Assembly: GCF_009865385.1 (NCBI RefSeq)
Contig: NZ_WWJT01000386.1
Location: 1 to 38,751 of the forward strand
Direction: 5' to 3'
Source of the DNA: Streptomyces sp. SID486
GTDB lineage: Bacteria > Actinomycetota > Actinomycetes > Streptomycetales > Streptomycetaceae
DNA: 38,751 nt
Notes under the pieces: model-generated
The model's database searches: none
Told to the model about the DNA's origin: nothing
The model's input: the letters and a program-made list of their open reading frames with translations, nothing else
Program-made: the position numbers and the translations under genes
Part shown: positions 30,910-38,532 of the stretch, one piece after another
Layout of the letters: each line of letters begins with the position of its first letter
How positions within the stretch are numbered: position 1 is the stretch's first letter

Positions 30910-32286
30910 ATGGATGTCGTGATCGTGGGGGCGGGTCCGACGGGGCTGGCGCTCGGTATCGATCTCGCCCGGCGCGGGGTGCAGGCCCTGCTGGTGGAGC
31001 GGGAGCGGGGGCTCTTCCCCGGCTCCCGCGGCAAGGGGATCCAGCCCCGCACCCAGGAGGTCTTCGACGACCTGGGTGTCCTGGACGCGGTCCGGGCGGC
31101 GGGCGGCCCCTACCCGGCCCGGCTGATCTGGAAGGACGGCGAACCGGTCGGCGAGCGGCCGATGTTCGAGGAGATCCCGGCGGACGAGGGCACGCCGTAC
31201 ACCGACCCGCTGATGGTCGCGCAGTGGCGGACCCAGGAGGTGCTGTACGCGCGGCTGGTGGAGCTGGGCGGCCGGGTGGCGTTCGGGCGCGAGGTGACGG
31301 GCCTGGAGCAGGACGCGGACGGCGTGAGCGTGCGGTTCGCCGACGGCACGGCCGTCCGTGCGGGGTACGTCGTCGCCGCCGACGGAGGCCGCTCGGCGAT
31401 CCGGCGCGCGCTGGGCGTCGGCATGACCGGGGAGCCGGTCGACCCGGCGTCGTTCCTGGTGGCCGACGTGACGGTGACGGGCCTCGACCGCGACCACTGG
31501 CACACGTTCCCGGCGGCCGGCGACGCCGGCCTGGCCCTGTGCCCCCTCGCCGGCACGGACGACTTCCAGCTCCAGGGGCGCCTGCCCGAGGGCACCAGGG
31601 CCGAGCTGTCCCTGGCGGGGGGCCGGGAGCTGGTGGCCGCGTACACGCACCTGGACCCCGGCCGGGTGACCGGGGTGCGCTGGATCTCGGACTTCCGGCC
31701 GCGCACCGGCCTGGCGGAGCGGTTCCGGGTGGGCCGGGTGTTCCTCGCGGGCGACGCGGCGCACGTCCACTCACCGGCGGGCGGGCAGGGGCTGAACACC
31801 AGCGTCCAGGACGCCTACAACCTGGGCTGGAAGCTGGGCGCGGTGCTGCAAGGCGGGGCGCACGAGGCGCTGCTGGACACCTTCGAGGAGGAGCGGCGCG
31901 CCAACGCCGCCGACATGCTGGGCCTGTCGACGGCCGTGCACCGCGGGGAGGTGCGGCGCGGCAGGGCGACGGTGCAGCTGGGACTGGGCTACCGGGGGTC
32001 CTCGCTCAGCGTGGACACCCGTACCGCGCCGGCCGGGATCCGGGCGGGCGACCGGGCACCGGACGGCAGGGTGGACGGCGTGCGGCTCTTCGACGCCTTC
32101 CGGGGGCCGCACTGGACGCTGCTGGGAGCGTCACTGCCGCGGATCCGGTCGCTCCCGTCGGCCCCGGAGAGCTACGGCCCGGGCGTCTTCCTGGTCCGCC
32201 CCGACGGGTACGTGGGCTGGGCGGGCGAGACCACCGGGGGCCTGCGGGAGTACGCGGAACGAGCGGGAGCCTTCGCGGGGGCGTAG
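30910..32286 (+). CDS. FAD-dependent aromatic monooxygenase (class A)
   Basis: A 458-residue flavoprotein of the PHBH/RdmE-type hydroxylases acting on phenols, polyketides or antibiotics. The FAD-binding GAGPTGLALGIDLARRG is at residues 7-23, the DG motif is VVAADGGRSAIRR near 155, and the GD motif is LAGDAAHVHSPAGGQGLNTS near 285. The C-terminal thioredoxin-like part is short. Control by a divergent TetR with double operators suggests induction by its substrate, as for antibiotic- or aromatic-detoxifying enzymes (for example rifampicin monooxygenases); the substrate is unknown. AAGGAG is seven bases before the ATG. The stop codon is inside a 21-bp tandem duplication. Confidence 0.9.
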   Translation: MDVVIVGAGPTGLALGIDLARRGVQALLVERERGLFPGSRGKGIQPRTQEVFDDLGVLDAVRAAGGPYPARLIWKDGEPVGERPMFEEIPADEGTPYTDPLMVAQWRTQEVLYARLVELGGRVAFGREVTGLEQDADGVSVRFADGTAVRAGYVVAADGGRSAIRRALGVGMTGEPVDPASFLVADVTVTGLDRDHWHTFPAAGDAGLALCPLAGTDDFQLQGRLPEGTRAELSLAGGRELVAAYTHLDPGRVTGVRWISDFRPRTGLAERFRVGRVFLAGDAAHVHSPAGGQGLNTSVQDAYNLGWKLGAVLQGGAHEALLDTFEEERRANAADMLGLSTAVHRGEVRRGRATVQLGLGYRGSSLSVDTRTAPAGIRAGDRAPDGRVDGVRLFDAFRGPHWTLLGASLPRIRSLPSAPESYGPGVFLVRPDGYVGWAGETTGGLREYAERAGAFAGA

Positions 32287-32319
32287 GGCGGGCCCCCTGG
32301 GGCGTAGGGCGAGCCTCCG
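32278..32319. repeat. 21-bp tandem duplication across the monooxygenase stop
   Basis: Units 32278-32298 and 32299-32319, both starting GGGGCGTAGGGCG. The first TAG (32284-32286) is the real stop; the second is its copy. Two to three mismatches only. Confidence 0.85.
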
Positions 32320-32324
32320 GGTGG

Positions 32325-32975
32325 TCAGGCGCCGGCCAGCGACAGCTTCACCGCGAACCCGAGGAACAGGGCACCCGCCGCCGAGGTCGCCGTCGCCGCC
32401 AGCCGCCTGCGGCGCCGGAAGGCCGCGGCGAGGCGGGTGCCGCCGAATATCAGGGCGCTGAGGTAGAGGCAGCTGGCCAGCTGTGCGAGCGTGCCGAGGA
32501 CCACGAAGGACAGCGCCGGGTAGGCGTAGCCCGGGTCCACGAACTGCACGAAGAAGGCGACGAAGAACAGGATCGCCTTGGGGTTGAAGAGGCTGACGAC
32601 GAAGGCACGGCGGAAGGGGCGCTCGTCGGTGACCTTGGCGGGGGCGGCGTCCTCGACGGTCCGCTCCCCGCGGGCCCGCCACATCTGCCACGCGGACCGC
32701 AGCATCCCGAGCGCCAGCCAGGTCAGGTAACCGGCACCGGCGTACTTCACGATCCCGAACAGCACGGCGTTGCCCTGGAGCAGCGAGGCGACGCCGGCCG
32801 CGGAGAGGGTCATCAGCACGGTGTCCCCGCACCACACGCCCGCGGCGGCGGTGTACCCCGCCCGCACACCTCGGCGGGCGGCCACGGAGAGCACGTACAG
32901 GGAGTTGGGACCGGGCAGCAGGACGATCAGGATCAGGCCCGCGAGGTAGGTGGGGAGGTCGATGACGCCGAACAT
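32325..32975 (-). CDS. LysE/RhtB-family amino-acid exporter
   Basis: A 216-residue membrane protein with six predicted helices. The start MFGVIDLPTYLAGLILIVLLPGPNSLYVLS has the LysE-family PGP signature (residues 21-23), and the following RRGVRAGYTAAAGVWCGD and FNPKAILFF are also typical. Members export lysine, arginine, homoserine, threonine or leucine; the substrate is not predictable. ATG 32975 has no good ribosome site; a longer upstream frame runs into tandem repeats and is not protein-like. Convergent with the monooxygenase gene. Confidence 0.92.
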   Translation of the reverse strand: MFGVIDLPTYLAGLILIVLLPGPNSLYVLSVAARRGVRAGYTAAAGVWCGDTVLMTLSAAGVASLLQGNAVLFGIVKYAGAGYLTWLALGMLRSAWQMWRARGERTVEDAAPAKVTDERPFRRAFVVSLFNPKAILFFVAFFVQFVDPGYAYPALSFVVLGTLAQLASCLYLSALIFGGTRLAAAFRRRRRLAATATSAAGALFLGFAVKLSLAGA

Positions 32976-33034
32976 GCAAGGAGTGTCGCACGCGGGTACG
33001 ACACCGGGCCGGGGCGGACCGGCCCACCTCGCCA

Positions 33035-33178
33035 CCGGCCTCTTCGTCACCGCTACTAGGCCGCCGGCTGCATCCCCAGCGGTCTCACCCCCGGCCTCTT
33101 CGTCACCGCTACTCGGCCGCCGGCTGCATCCCCACCGGCCTTCACCCCCCGGCCTCTTCCTCATCGGCCTTCACCCCC
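33035..33178. repeat. 56-58-bp tandem repeat downstream of the mutase gene
   Basis: Two full copies (33035-33090 and 33091-33148), both beginning CCGGCCTCTTCGTCACCGCT, and a truncated third (33149-33178). It lies between the mutase stop and the LysE start. Confidence 0.88.
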
Positions 33179-33195
33179 ACCGGCCCTCATCACCG

Positions 33196-33225
33196 GGGGA
33201 CGCGGACGATCAGGGGACGCGGACG
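33196..33225. repeat. 17-bp direct repeat beside the mutase stop
   Basis: GGGGACGCGGACG at 33196-33208 and again at 33213-33225, ending 21 bp from the mutase stop. Confidence 0.7.
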
Positions 33226-33246
33226 GGACCGGGTGGGAAGGACCGG

Positions 33247-34827
33247 TCAGAACGCGTCGGTCGGCACATAGCTCCCCCACACCTGCCGCAGCACCCCGCA
33301 CACCTCCCCCACCGTCGCCCGCGCCCGCAACGCCTCCTTCATCGGGTACAGGACGTTGTCCTCCCCCTCGGCGGCCCCGCGCAGAGCGTCAAGCGCCGCC
33401 CGGACCGCGCCCTGGTCCCGCCCGGCCCGCAGCCGGGCCAGCCGTTCCGTCTGCCGGGCCTCGACCGCCGGGTCCATCCGCAACGGCTCGTACGGCTCCT
33501 CCTCGTCCAGCCGGAAGCGGTTCACGCCGACCACGACCCGCTCCCCGGAGTCGGTCTCCGTGGCGATCCGGTACGCGTTGCGTTCGATCTCGGACTTCTG
33601 GAAGCCCCGCTCGATCGCCGCGACCGCCCCGCCCAGCTCCTCGACCCTCCGCATCAGGCCGACGGCGGCCTCCTCCACGTCGTCCGTCATCCGCTCGACC
33701 GCGTAGGAGCCCGCGAACGGGTCCACCGTCGCCGTCACGTCCGTCTCGTGCGCGAGGACCTGCTGGGTGCGCAGCGCCAGCCGCGCGCTCTTCTCGGTCG
33801 GCAGCGCGATCGCCTCGTCGAAGGAGTTGGTATGCAGGGACTGGGTGCCGCCGAGGACGGCCGCCAGGGCCTGGACGGTGACCCTGACCAGGTTCACCTC
33901 CGGCTGCTGGGCCGTCAGCTGGACCCCGGCCGTCTGGGTGTGGAAGCGCAGCATCAGGGACCTGGGATCGCGCGCGCCGAACTCCTCCCGCATCACCCGC
34001 GCCCATATCCTGCGTGCCGCGCGGAACTTGGCGACCTCCTCCAGCAGCGTCGTGCGGGCCACGAAGAAGAAGGACAGGCGCGGGGCGAAGTCGTCGACGT
34101 CCATGCCCGCCGCCAGCGCCGTGCGCACGTACTCGATGCCGTCGGCGAGGGTGAAGGCGATCTCCTGCGCGGGGGACGCGCCCGCCTCGGCCATGTGGTA
34201 GCCGGAGATCGAGATCGTGTTCCACCTCGGCATCACGGCGGCGCAGTAGCGGAAGACGTCCGCCGTCAGCCGCAGGGAGGGCCTGGGCGGGAAGATGTAC
34301 GTGCCCCGCGCGATGTACTCCTTCAGGACGTCGTTCTGGACGGTTCCGGTCAGCCGGTGGGCCGGGACGCCCTGCTCCTCGGCCACCAGCTCGTAGAGCA
34401 GGAGCAGCAGCGCGGCGGGCGCGTTGATGGTCATGGACGTGGAGACCTGGTCCAGCGGGATGCCGTCGAACAGCATCCGCATGTCCTCGACCGAGTCGAC
34501 CGCCACTCCCACCCTGCCGACCTCGCCGTGCGCCAGGGGTGCGTCGGAGTCGTGGCCCATCTGGGTCGGCAGGTCGAAGGCGACGGACAGCCCGGTGGTG
34601 CCGTGGGCGATCAGCTGCCGGTAGCGGGCGTTGGACTCGGCCGCCGTGCCGAAGCCGGCGTACTGGCGCATGGTCCAGGGGCGGCCGGTGTACATGGTCG
34701 GATACACCCCGCGGGTGAACGGGTACGCGCCCGGTTCGCCCAGTTTCCGGTCCGGGTCCCAGCCGGTCAGGTCGGCCGGCCCGTAGACCGGCTCGACCGG
34801 CAGGCCCGACTCCGACTCACGTGCCAT
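33247..34827 (-). CDS. acyl-CoA mutase large subunit (methylmalonyl-CoA mutase-like)
   Basis: A 526-residue catalytic subunit of a B12-dependent carbon-skeleton mutase. It has the TIM-barrel substrate domain, with [20 protein letters not shown] (42-61), [12 protein letters not shown] (84-95), [20 protein letters not shown] (161-180) and [10 protein letters not shown] near 207-216, but no C-terminal B12-binding domain. It needs a separate small subunit, which is not next to it. Tyr46 and Arg174 occupy the positions of Tyr89 and Arg207 of methylmalonyl-CoA mutase (Phe and Gln in isobutyryl-CoA mutase), so I infer methylmalonyl/succinyl-CoA preference. GGAGG is six bases before ATG 34827. Divergent from the L,D-transpeptidase gene. 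Confidence 0.9.
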   Translation of the reverse strand: MARESESGLPVEPVYGPADLTGWDPDRKLGEPGAYPFTRGVYPTMYTGRPWTMRQYAGFGTAAESNARYRQLIAHGTTGLSVAFDLPTQMGHDSDAPLAHGEVGRVGVAVDSVEDMRMLFDGIPLDQVSTSMTINAPAALLLLLYELVAEEQGVPAHRLTGTVQNDVLKEYIARGTYIFPPRPSLRLTADVFRYCAAVMPRWNTISISGYHMAEAGASPAQEIAFTLADGIEYVRTALAAGMDVDDFAPRLSFFFVARTTLLEEVAKFRAARRIWARVMREEFGARDPRSLMLRFHTQTAGVQLTAQQPEVNLVRVTVQALAAVLGGTQSLHTNSFDEAIALPTEKSARLALRTQQVLAHETDVTATVDPFAGSYAVERMTDDVEEAAVGLMRRVEELGGAVAAIERGFQKSEIERNAYRIATETDSGERVVVGVNRFRLDEEEPYEPLRMDPAVEARQTERLARLRAGRDQGAVRAALDALRGAAEGEDNVLYPMKEALRARATVGEVCGVLRQVWGSYVPTDAF

Positions 34828-34906
34828 GGCTGCCTCCGCGGTACGCCCCCGCACTCCTCACCATGCCCCGGAGTCCGGCGCCGGTCACGTGGGAAGCATC
34901 CACGGC

Positions 34907-35731
34907 ATGAGGATCCCGGGGACACCTGCCGCCCTGTTCGCCTCGGCCGCCGCCGCGGTCACCGCTCTCGCCGCGCTCTGCGGCTGCACCGTGCAGCCGC
35001 CGGGCCCCGACGGCAAGCACGGACTGCCGGTGCGGATCCGGCTGCCGGAGAGCCGGTCCTCCTGGCCCGCCGGGACGGCGCCCGCCGCCCAGCCGGCGCC
35101 GCGGGTGCTGTGGTCGCCCGGCGACAGCGGGCCGGCCGTGCGCGAGCTCCAGGCGCGACTGCGCCAGGTGGCCTGGCTGTTCGCGGGTCCGACGGGGTCG
35201 TACGACGGCCCGACCGAGCAGGCGGTTCGGGGCTTCCAGGGCAAGCGGGGGCTGCCGCGGACCGGCGCGACGGATGCCGAGACCTGGCGGCGTCTGGTGG
35301 CGATGACGCGTGCGCCGGGCAGGTGGGAGCTGTATCCGATGGGCGGCCAGCCGGCCGCGGCGGCGGATCCGCGCTGTCTGACCGGGCGGGTGCTGTGCGT
35401 CAGCAAGACCAGCCGGACGCTGCGCTGGATGGTCGACGGGCGGACCCTGTCCGTGCTGTCCGTGCGCTTCGGCAGCCAGTACACCCCGACCCGTGAGGGT
35501 GTGTTCACCGTCTACTGGAAGTCGCGGCACCATGTGTCGACCCTCTACGACGCGCCGATGCCGTACGCGCTGTTCTTCAGCGGTGGCCAGGCCGTGCACT
35601 ACTCGTACGACTTCGCGGCACGCGGCTACGCGGGCGGTTCGCACGGGTGCGTGAACGTCCGGGACGAGGCGGCGATGGCCCGGCTCTTCGCACAGGTGCG
35701 GACCGGCGACAAGGTCGTCGTGTACTGGTGA
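34907..35731 (+). CDS. L,D-transpeptidase (YkuD) with peptidoglycan-binding domain
   Basis: Forms 3-3 cross-links in peptidoglycan or anchors proteins or polymers to it, outside the membrane. The 274-residue product has a signal peptide (MRIPGTPAALFASAAAAVTA) ending in LCGC, a possible though atypical lipobox (Cys27). A PG_binding_1 domain follows (about 65-130: GDSGPAVRELQARLRQVAWL), then a YkuD domain (about 150-274) with catalytic HYSYDF and SHGCVNVRD. ATG 34907 has GGGAAG ten bases upstream. It is near, but not in, the wall-polymer cluster. Confidence 0.92.
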   Translation: MRIPGTPAALFASAAAAVTALAALCGCTVQPPGPDGKHGLPVRIRLPESRSSWPAGTAPAAQPAPRVLWSPGDSGPAVRELQARLRQVAWLFAGPTGSYDGPTEQAVRGFQGKRGLPRTGATDAETWRRLVAMTRAPGRWELYPMGGQPAAAADPRCLTGRVLCVSKTSRTLRWMVDGRTLSVLSVRFGSQYTPTREGVFTVYWKSRHHVSTLYDAPMPYALFFSGGQAVHYSYDFAARGYAGGSHGCVNVRDEAAMARLFAQVRTGDKVVVYW

Positions 35732-36138
35732 GCCCGGCCGTCCGGGCGGTGCGCGGCTGTACGCGGCGATGCGGTGGCCGCGGTCGGTCCGGTGCGTTTG
35801 TGGGCGCGGGCGGGACCGGGGGAACGTGTCCCGCCCGCGCCAGGTGCACGAGCCTTGGGGTACGGGGGGAACCCCGGCTCAGTGCGACGGCCGATGACCA
35901 GTCGGCTCACTCAGTACTGCGTCGTCGGCTCCAGAAACGTCACACCTCACGGAAAAGAACTTTTGCGCGAGCCGAAACCGCAGGTCAGAGGGCCGCCACG
36001 GAGAAGCCGGGGGAGGCGGCAGGGAGGCGAGAAGGTCGGCTCCGCACGGCCGGCCACCGCGAGGCGGCCAGGAGGTCGGCTGCGCGCGGCCGGCGACCGC
36101 AGGGCGGCCAGGTGCGGGAACCGGGCGCCGGGCGCCGG
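35732..36138. other. 407-bp intergenic stretch without a gene
   Basis: Lies between the convergent L,D-transpeptidase and anti-sigma-like genes. The segment near 35930-35975 (containing GAAACGTCACACCTCACGG and AAAAGAACTTTTG) is less GC-rich and carries a small AAAAG/CTTTT inverted repeat, which may terminate or initiate transcription. CTCAGTACTG near 35909 resembles half of the palindrome at 18832. The 36031-36111 repeat fills the right side. No plausible reading frame. Confidence 0.5.
36031..36111. repeat. about 40-bp imperfect direct repeat after the anti-sigma-like gene
   Basis: 36031-36071 and 36072-36111 align with about five mismatches and one indel (shared cores GGTCGGCT, GGCCGGC and GGCGGCCAG). 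It starts 28 bp beyond the stop of the anti-sigma-like gene. Confidence 0.8.
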
Positions 36139-37326
36139 TCAGAGCGCGGTGTACGTCGGGCTCGGCGACGGGGGCGACAGTCGGTGGGTGGGCGGGCGGC
36201 CCGCGGAGGAGGTGGGGGCGGGGACGGGAGCGGGCAGGGCGTCGCCGCGGCGCCGGGCGCCGTCGCCCGACCGGTGGCCGTGTCCCGGGTGCCCGTGGTC
36301 CCGATCGTGGTCGCGGTCACGGCCGTGGCCGTCCTCGTCGCCCCGGCCGTCACCCTGGCCGCCGCCCTTGTGTCCGCCGCCGCCCTTGCTCCTGCCGCCC
36401 TTGCCCGGCCGCTTGTCGCGGTCCTGCCCGGTGCCGACGTCCCCGCCGGCACCGCCGCTCGTGGCGCCGGAGACGACGTCACCCGCGGCCAGCAGGACCT
36501 TGCAGTACCTGGTCACCCGGCCGGAACCGCCCGCCAGGTCCGCCAGGGCGCGCTCGCGGCCGGCGTCCAGCTCACCGCCGTCCCGCAGGGTGCGGCAGGC
36601 CGCGGCGACGCCGCCCCACCCGGGGCCGGACGTCGCGGAGGGTGCGCCGGTGCCGGGAGCGGTGCTGTGGCCCGACGCGTCGTCCTCGGCGGCGGCCTCG
36701 TCGGAACCGCTGTCGCGGCTCTCCTGCGTACGGTCGCCGGGAACGCCGGTGCCGCCGGTCGCGCCGGGAACCCCCGTGCCCGCCCCGCCACCGGGGGTGA
36801 GCCACGGGGAGGGGGAGGCGAGCGGCTCTCCGGTGCTGGTACCGGCCGGGACGGAGGCGCCGGGCCGGGGGTGTTCGTCGCCGAACGGCGTGGGCAGCAC
36901 TCCGCTGCCCGCGGCCACGGCGACCCCGCCGAGCGTGCCCACGGTCAGCGCGGCGGCCAGCGCCAGGCGTGCCGGCCGGGCCCAGCCGGGACGCCGGGCC
37001 CGGATTCCGGTACGCGTCGGCACGCCGATGCGCACCAGGCCCGCGTCGGAACCGGGTGCGGGTGCGCGGGCGGCGGAGAGGGCGTGGGCAGCGGCGGTGC
37101 GCTCCGCCTCGGCGGCCTCCCTGACCTTGCGGAACGCGGCCAGCGCGGCCTGCTCGCCGGGTAGCTCACCGGCGGCGGGTGCGGCCTGCGCGGACAGCGC
37201 GCCGAGCGCCTGGGACAGGTGTTCGGCCTGGTCACGGGCGGAAGGGTCGACGGCTTCCAGTGACTCACCGCGCAGCAGGCGTTCCGCCGTCTCCCGGTTC
37301 AGCCACTTGTACTGCTCGTCGGCCAT
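36139..37326 (-). CDS. putative anti-sigma-like single-span membrane protein with His/Asp-rich tail
   Basis: A 395-residue protein. Residues 1-125 are cytoplasmic and partly helical (KWLNRETAERLLRGE, AALAAFRKVREAAEAERTAA). One transmembrane helix is near 133-158 (LALAAALTVGTLGGVAVAAG). A long extracytoplasmic Gly/Ser/Pro/Thr-rich part follows, with a small folded-looking segment (AACRTLRDGGELDAGRERAL, ending in a YCK motif; two cysteines) and a final stretch extremely rich in His, Asp, Arg and Gly (DGHGRDRDHDRDHGHPGHGH). It overlaps the ECF sigma gene (TGATG), the usual layout of sigma/anti-sigma pairs, but has no ZAS HxxxCxxC motif. Metal or cell-surface sensing is my inference. Confidence 0.75.
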   Translation of the reverse strand: MADEQYKWLNRETAERLLRGESLEAVDPSARDQAEHLSQALGALSAQAAPAAGELPGEQAALAAFRKVREAAEAERTAAAHALSAARAPAPGSDAGLVRIGVPTRTGIRARRPGWARPARLALAAALTVGTLGGVAVAAGSGVLPTPFGDEHPRPGASVPAGTSTGEPLASPSPWLTPGGGAGTGVPGATGGTGVPGDRTQESRDSGSDEAAAEDDASGHSTAPGTGAPSATSGPGWGGVAAACRTLRDGGELDAGRERALADLAGGSGRVTRYCKVLLAAGDVVSGATSGGAGGDVGTGQDRDKRPGKGGRSKGGGGHKGGGQGDGRGDEDGHGRDRDHDRDHGHPGHGHRSGDGARRRGDALPAPVPAPTSSAGRPPTHRLSPPSPSPTYTAL

Positions 37327-37988
37327 CACATGTCCTTCTGCGTCCGCGCACGCGTATGCGTCACAGTTGCGGACGTCACCGCGCCGCGGCGCGGTTCTCG
37401 CTGTGGCGGGAGGGCGTCGAGCCCGCCCGCCGATTCCGGATCGGCGCCGATCAGCTCCGCGAGCCGCTTCAGGCCGCGGTGCGCTGCGGTGCGGACGGCG
37501 CCCGCGCGCTTGCCGAGTGTCTCGGCGGCGGTCTTGGCGTCCAGGCCCACGACCACGCGCAGGACGACCGCTTCGGCCTGGTCCTGCGGGAGCCTGGCGA
37601 TCAGGGAGAGGGTGCTGTCGGTGGCCAGGGCCTCGATGGCCTCACCGGCCGTGTCGGACTCGGCGGCCCTGCCGGTCAGTTCCGTCTCGTCGCCGCCTAT
37701 GGCGGGCCGGCGGCCCCGCATGCGTATGTGGTCCAGGGCGCGGTTGCGCGCTATCCGGGCGGCCCAGCCGCGGAACCGGTCGGCGTCGCCGCTGAACCGG
37801 TCGATGTCCCGGGCGATCTGGAGCCATGCCTCGGAGGTGACGTCCTCGGCGTCCGGATCGCCGACCAGCGTGCGTACGTATCCGAGCAGCCGGGGGTGCA
37901 CCGCGCGGTACACCGTACGGAACGCGGCTTCGTCCCCGCTCTGTGCCGCACACACCGCGGTGGTCAGCTCCGCGTCGTCCCCCAGCAC
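37326..37988 (-). CDS. ECF sigma factor
   Basis: A 220-residue group 4 sigma factor. Region 2 (about 20-90) has YVRTLVGDPDAEDVTSEAWL followed by FRGWAARIARNRALDHIRMR; region 4 (about 130-185) has LPQDQAEAVVLRVVVGLDAK and LGKRAGAVRTAAHRGLKRLA. It ends in a basic tail. I chose GTG 37988 (VLGDDAELTTAV), which has AAGGGAG upstream; a GTG at 38030 is in frame but adds an odd N-terminus. It overlaps its presumed membrane regulator by TGATG. The partial gene at the right edge encodes a close paralogue, so two related sigma factors are adjacent. Targets are unknown; envelope stress is plausible given the membrane partner. Confidence 0.9.
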   Translation of the reverse strand: MLGDDAELTTAVCAAQSGDEAAFRTVYRAVHPRLLGYVRTLVGDPDAEDVTSEAWLQIARDIDRFSGDADRFRGWAARIARNRALDHIRMRGRRPAIGGDETELTGRAAESDTAGEAIEALATDSTLSLIARLPQDQAEAVVLRVVVGLDAKTAAETLGKRAGAVRTAAHRGLKRLAELIGADPESAGGLDALPPQREPRRGAVTSATVTHTRARTQKDM

Positions 37989-38532
37989 CGCACTCCCTTT
38001 ACGCCTGTCTTCGGTCGGCGCGAAAGGCACGTTACGGCGTTAAACCGCTGCTCGTCCACGTCTGTAGAAGATGCAACTAACTCGTGACCGGGTCCGGATG
38101 TGCACACGGTGATGTTCGGACGTGGCCGGGTGTGACAGAAACCGCACTCACGGCGCTGTAGGAAGTACGGGCCGCGCGCGGCCCGCCCGCGCGGCGGCCG
38201 GGGCCTCTCCTGTGGGGGGTGGCGGCCCCGGCCGTCTCCGGCTGGCACTCGGCGGCTGCCGCTTGCCGGGGAACGGCGCCGACCACCGCCGCCGTCACGG
38301 CCGGCGCGTCCTGCGGCTCCACGGCCGCGGGGGGCATCCGTCCTCGTACACGTCGAGCCTGGTACACGCCGGACTCCTCTGTGTACGTCGTAGTCCTCTG
38401 CTGTGGACGTCGCAGCCCGCCCTCGTACACGTCGCAGCCCTCGTACACGCCGGAGCCCTCTGTGTATGTCGGAGTCCTCCGTGCCCGTCGCAGCCCTCGT
38501 ACACACCGTCCACGGCCCGCGCCCGGTGCCGT
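37989..38532. other. 544-bp gap between two ECF sigma genes
   Basis: No convincing gene. Near 38031-38130 the DNA is less GC-rich and probably holds the promoter of the ECF gene at 37326-37988 (GTTAGTTGCATCTTCTAC on the minus strand). 38160-38340 is very GC-rich, with a palindromic CGCGCGGCCCGCCCGCGCGG near 38174. A minus-strand frame across 38077-38448 is open but begins in the degenerate repeats and looks random. A decayed anti-sigma gene of the edge sigma factor is possible but unsupported. Confidence 0.45.
38340..38512. repeat. degenerate minisatellite of about nine 16-25-bp units
   Basis: Units follow the pattern CCCTCGTACACGTCGSAG, with variants CCTCTGTGTACGTCGTAG and CCTCCGTGCCCGTCGCAG. 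It starts 20 bp after the stop of the partial ECF gene. Read on the minus strand one frame gives VYEGCD-type peptides, but the frame is not kept between units, so I take it as non-coding. Confidence 0.82.

Noticed and set aside
38077..38448. Minus-strand 123-codon frame between the sigma genes.
   Set aside because: It begins in degenerate repeats, contains no recognisable fold or motif, and has no ribosome site; kept only as part of the gap description.
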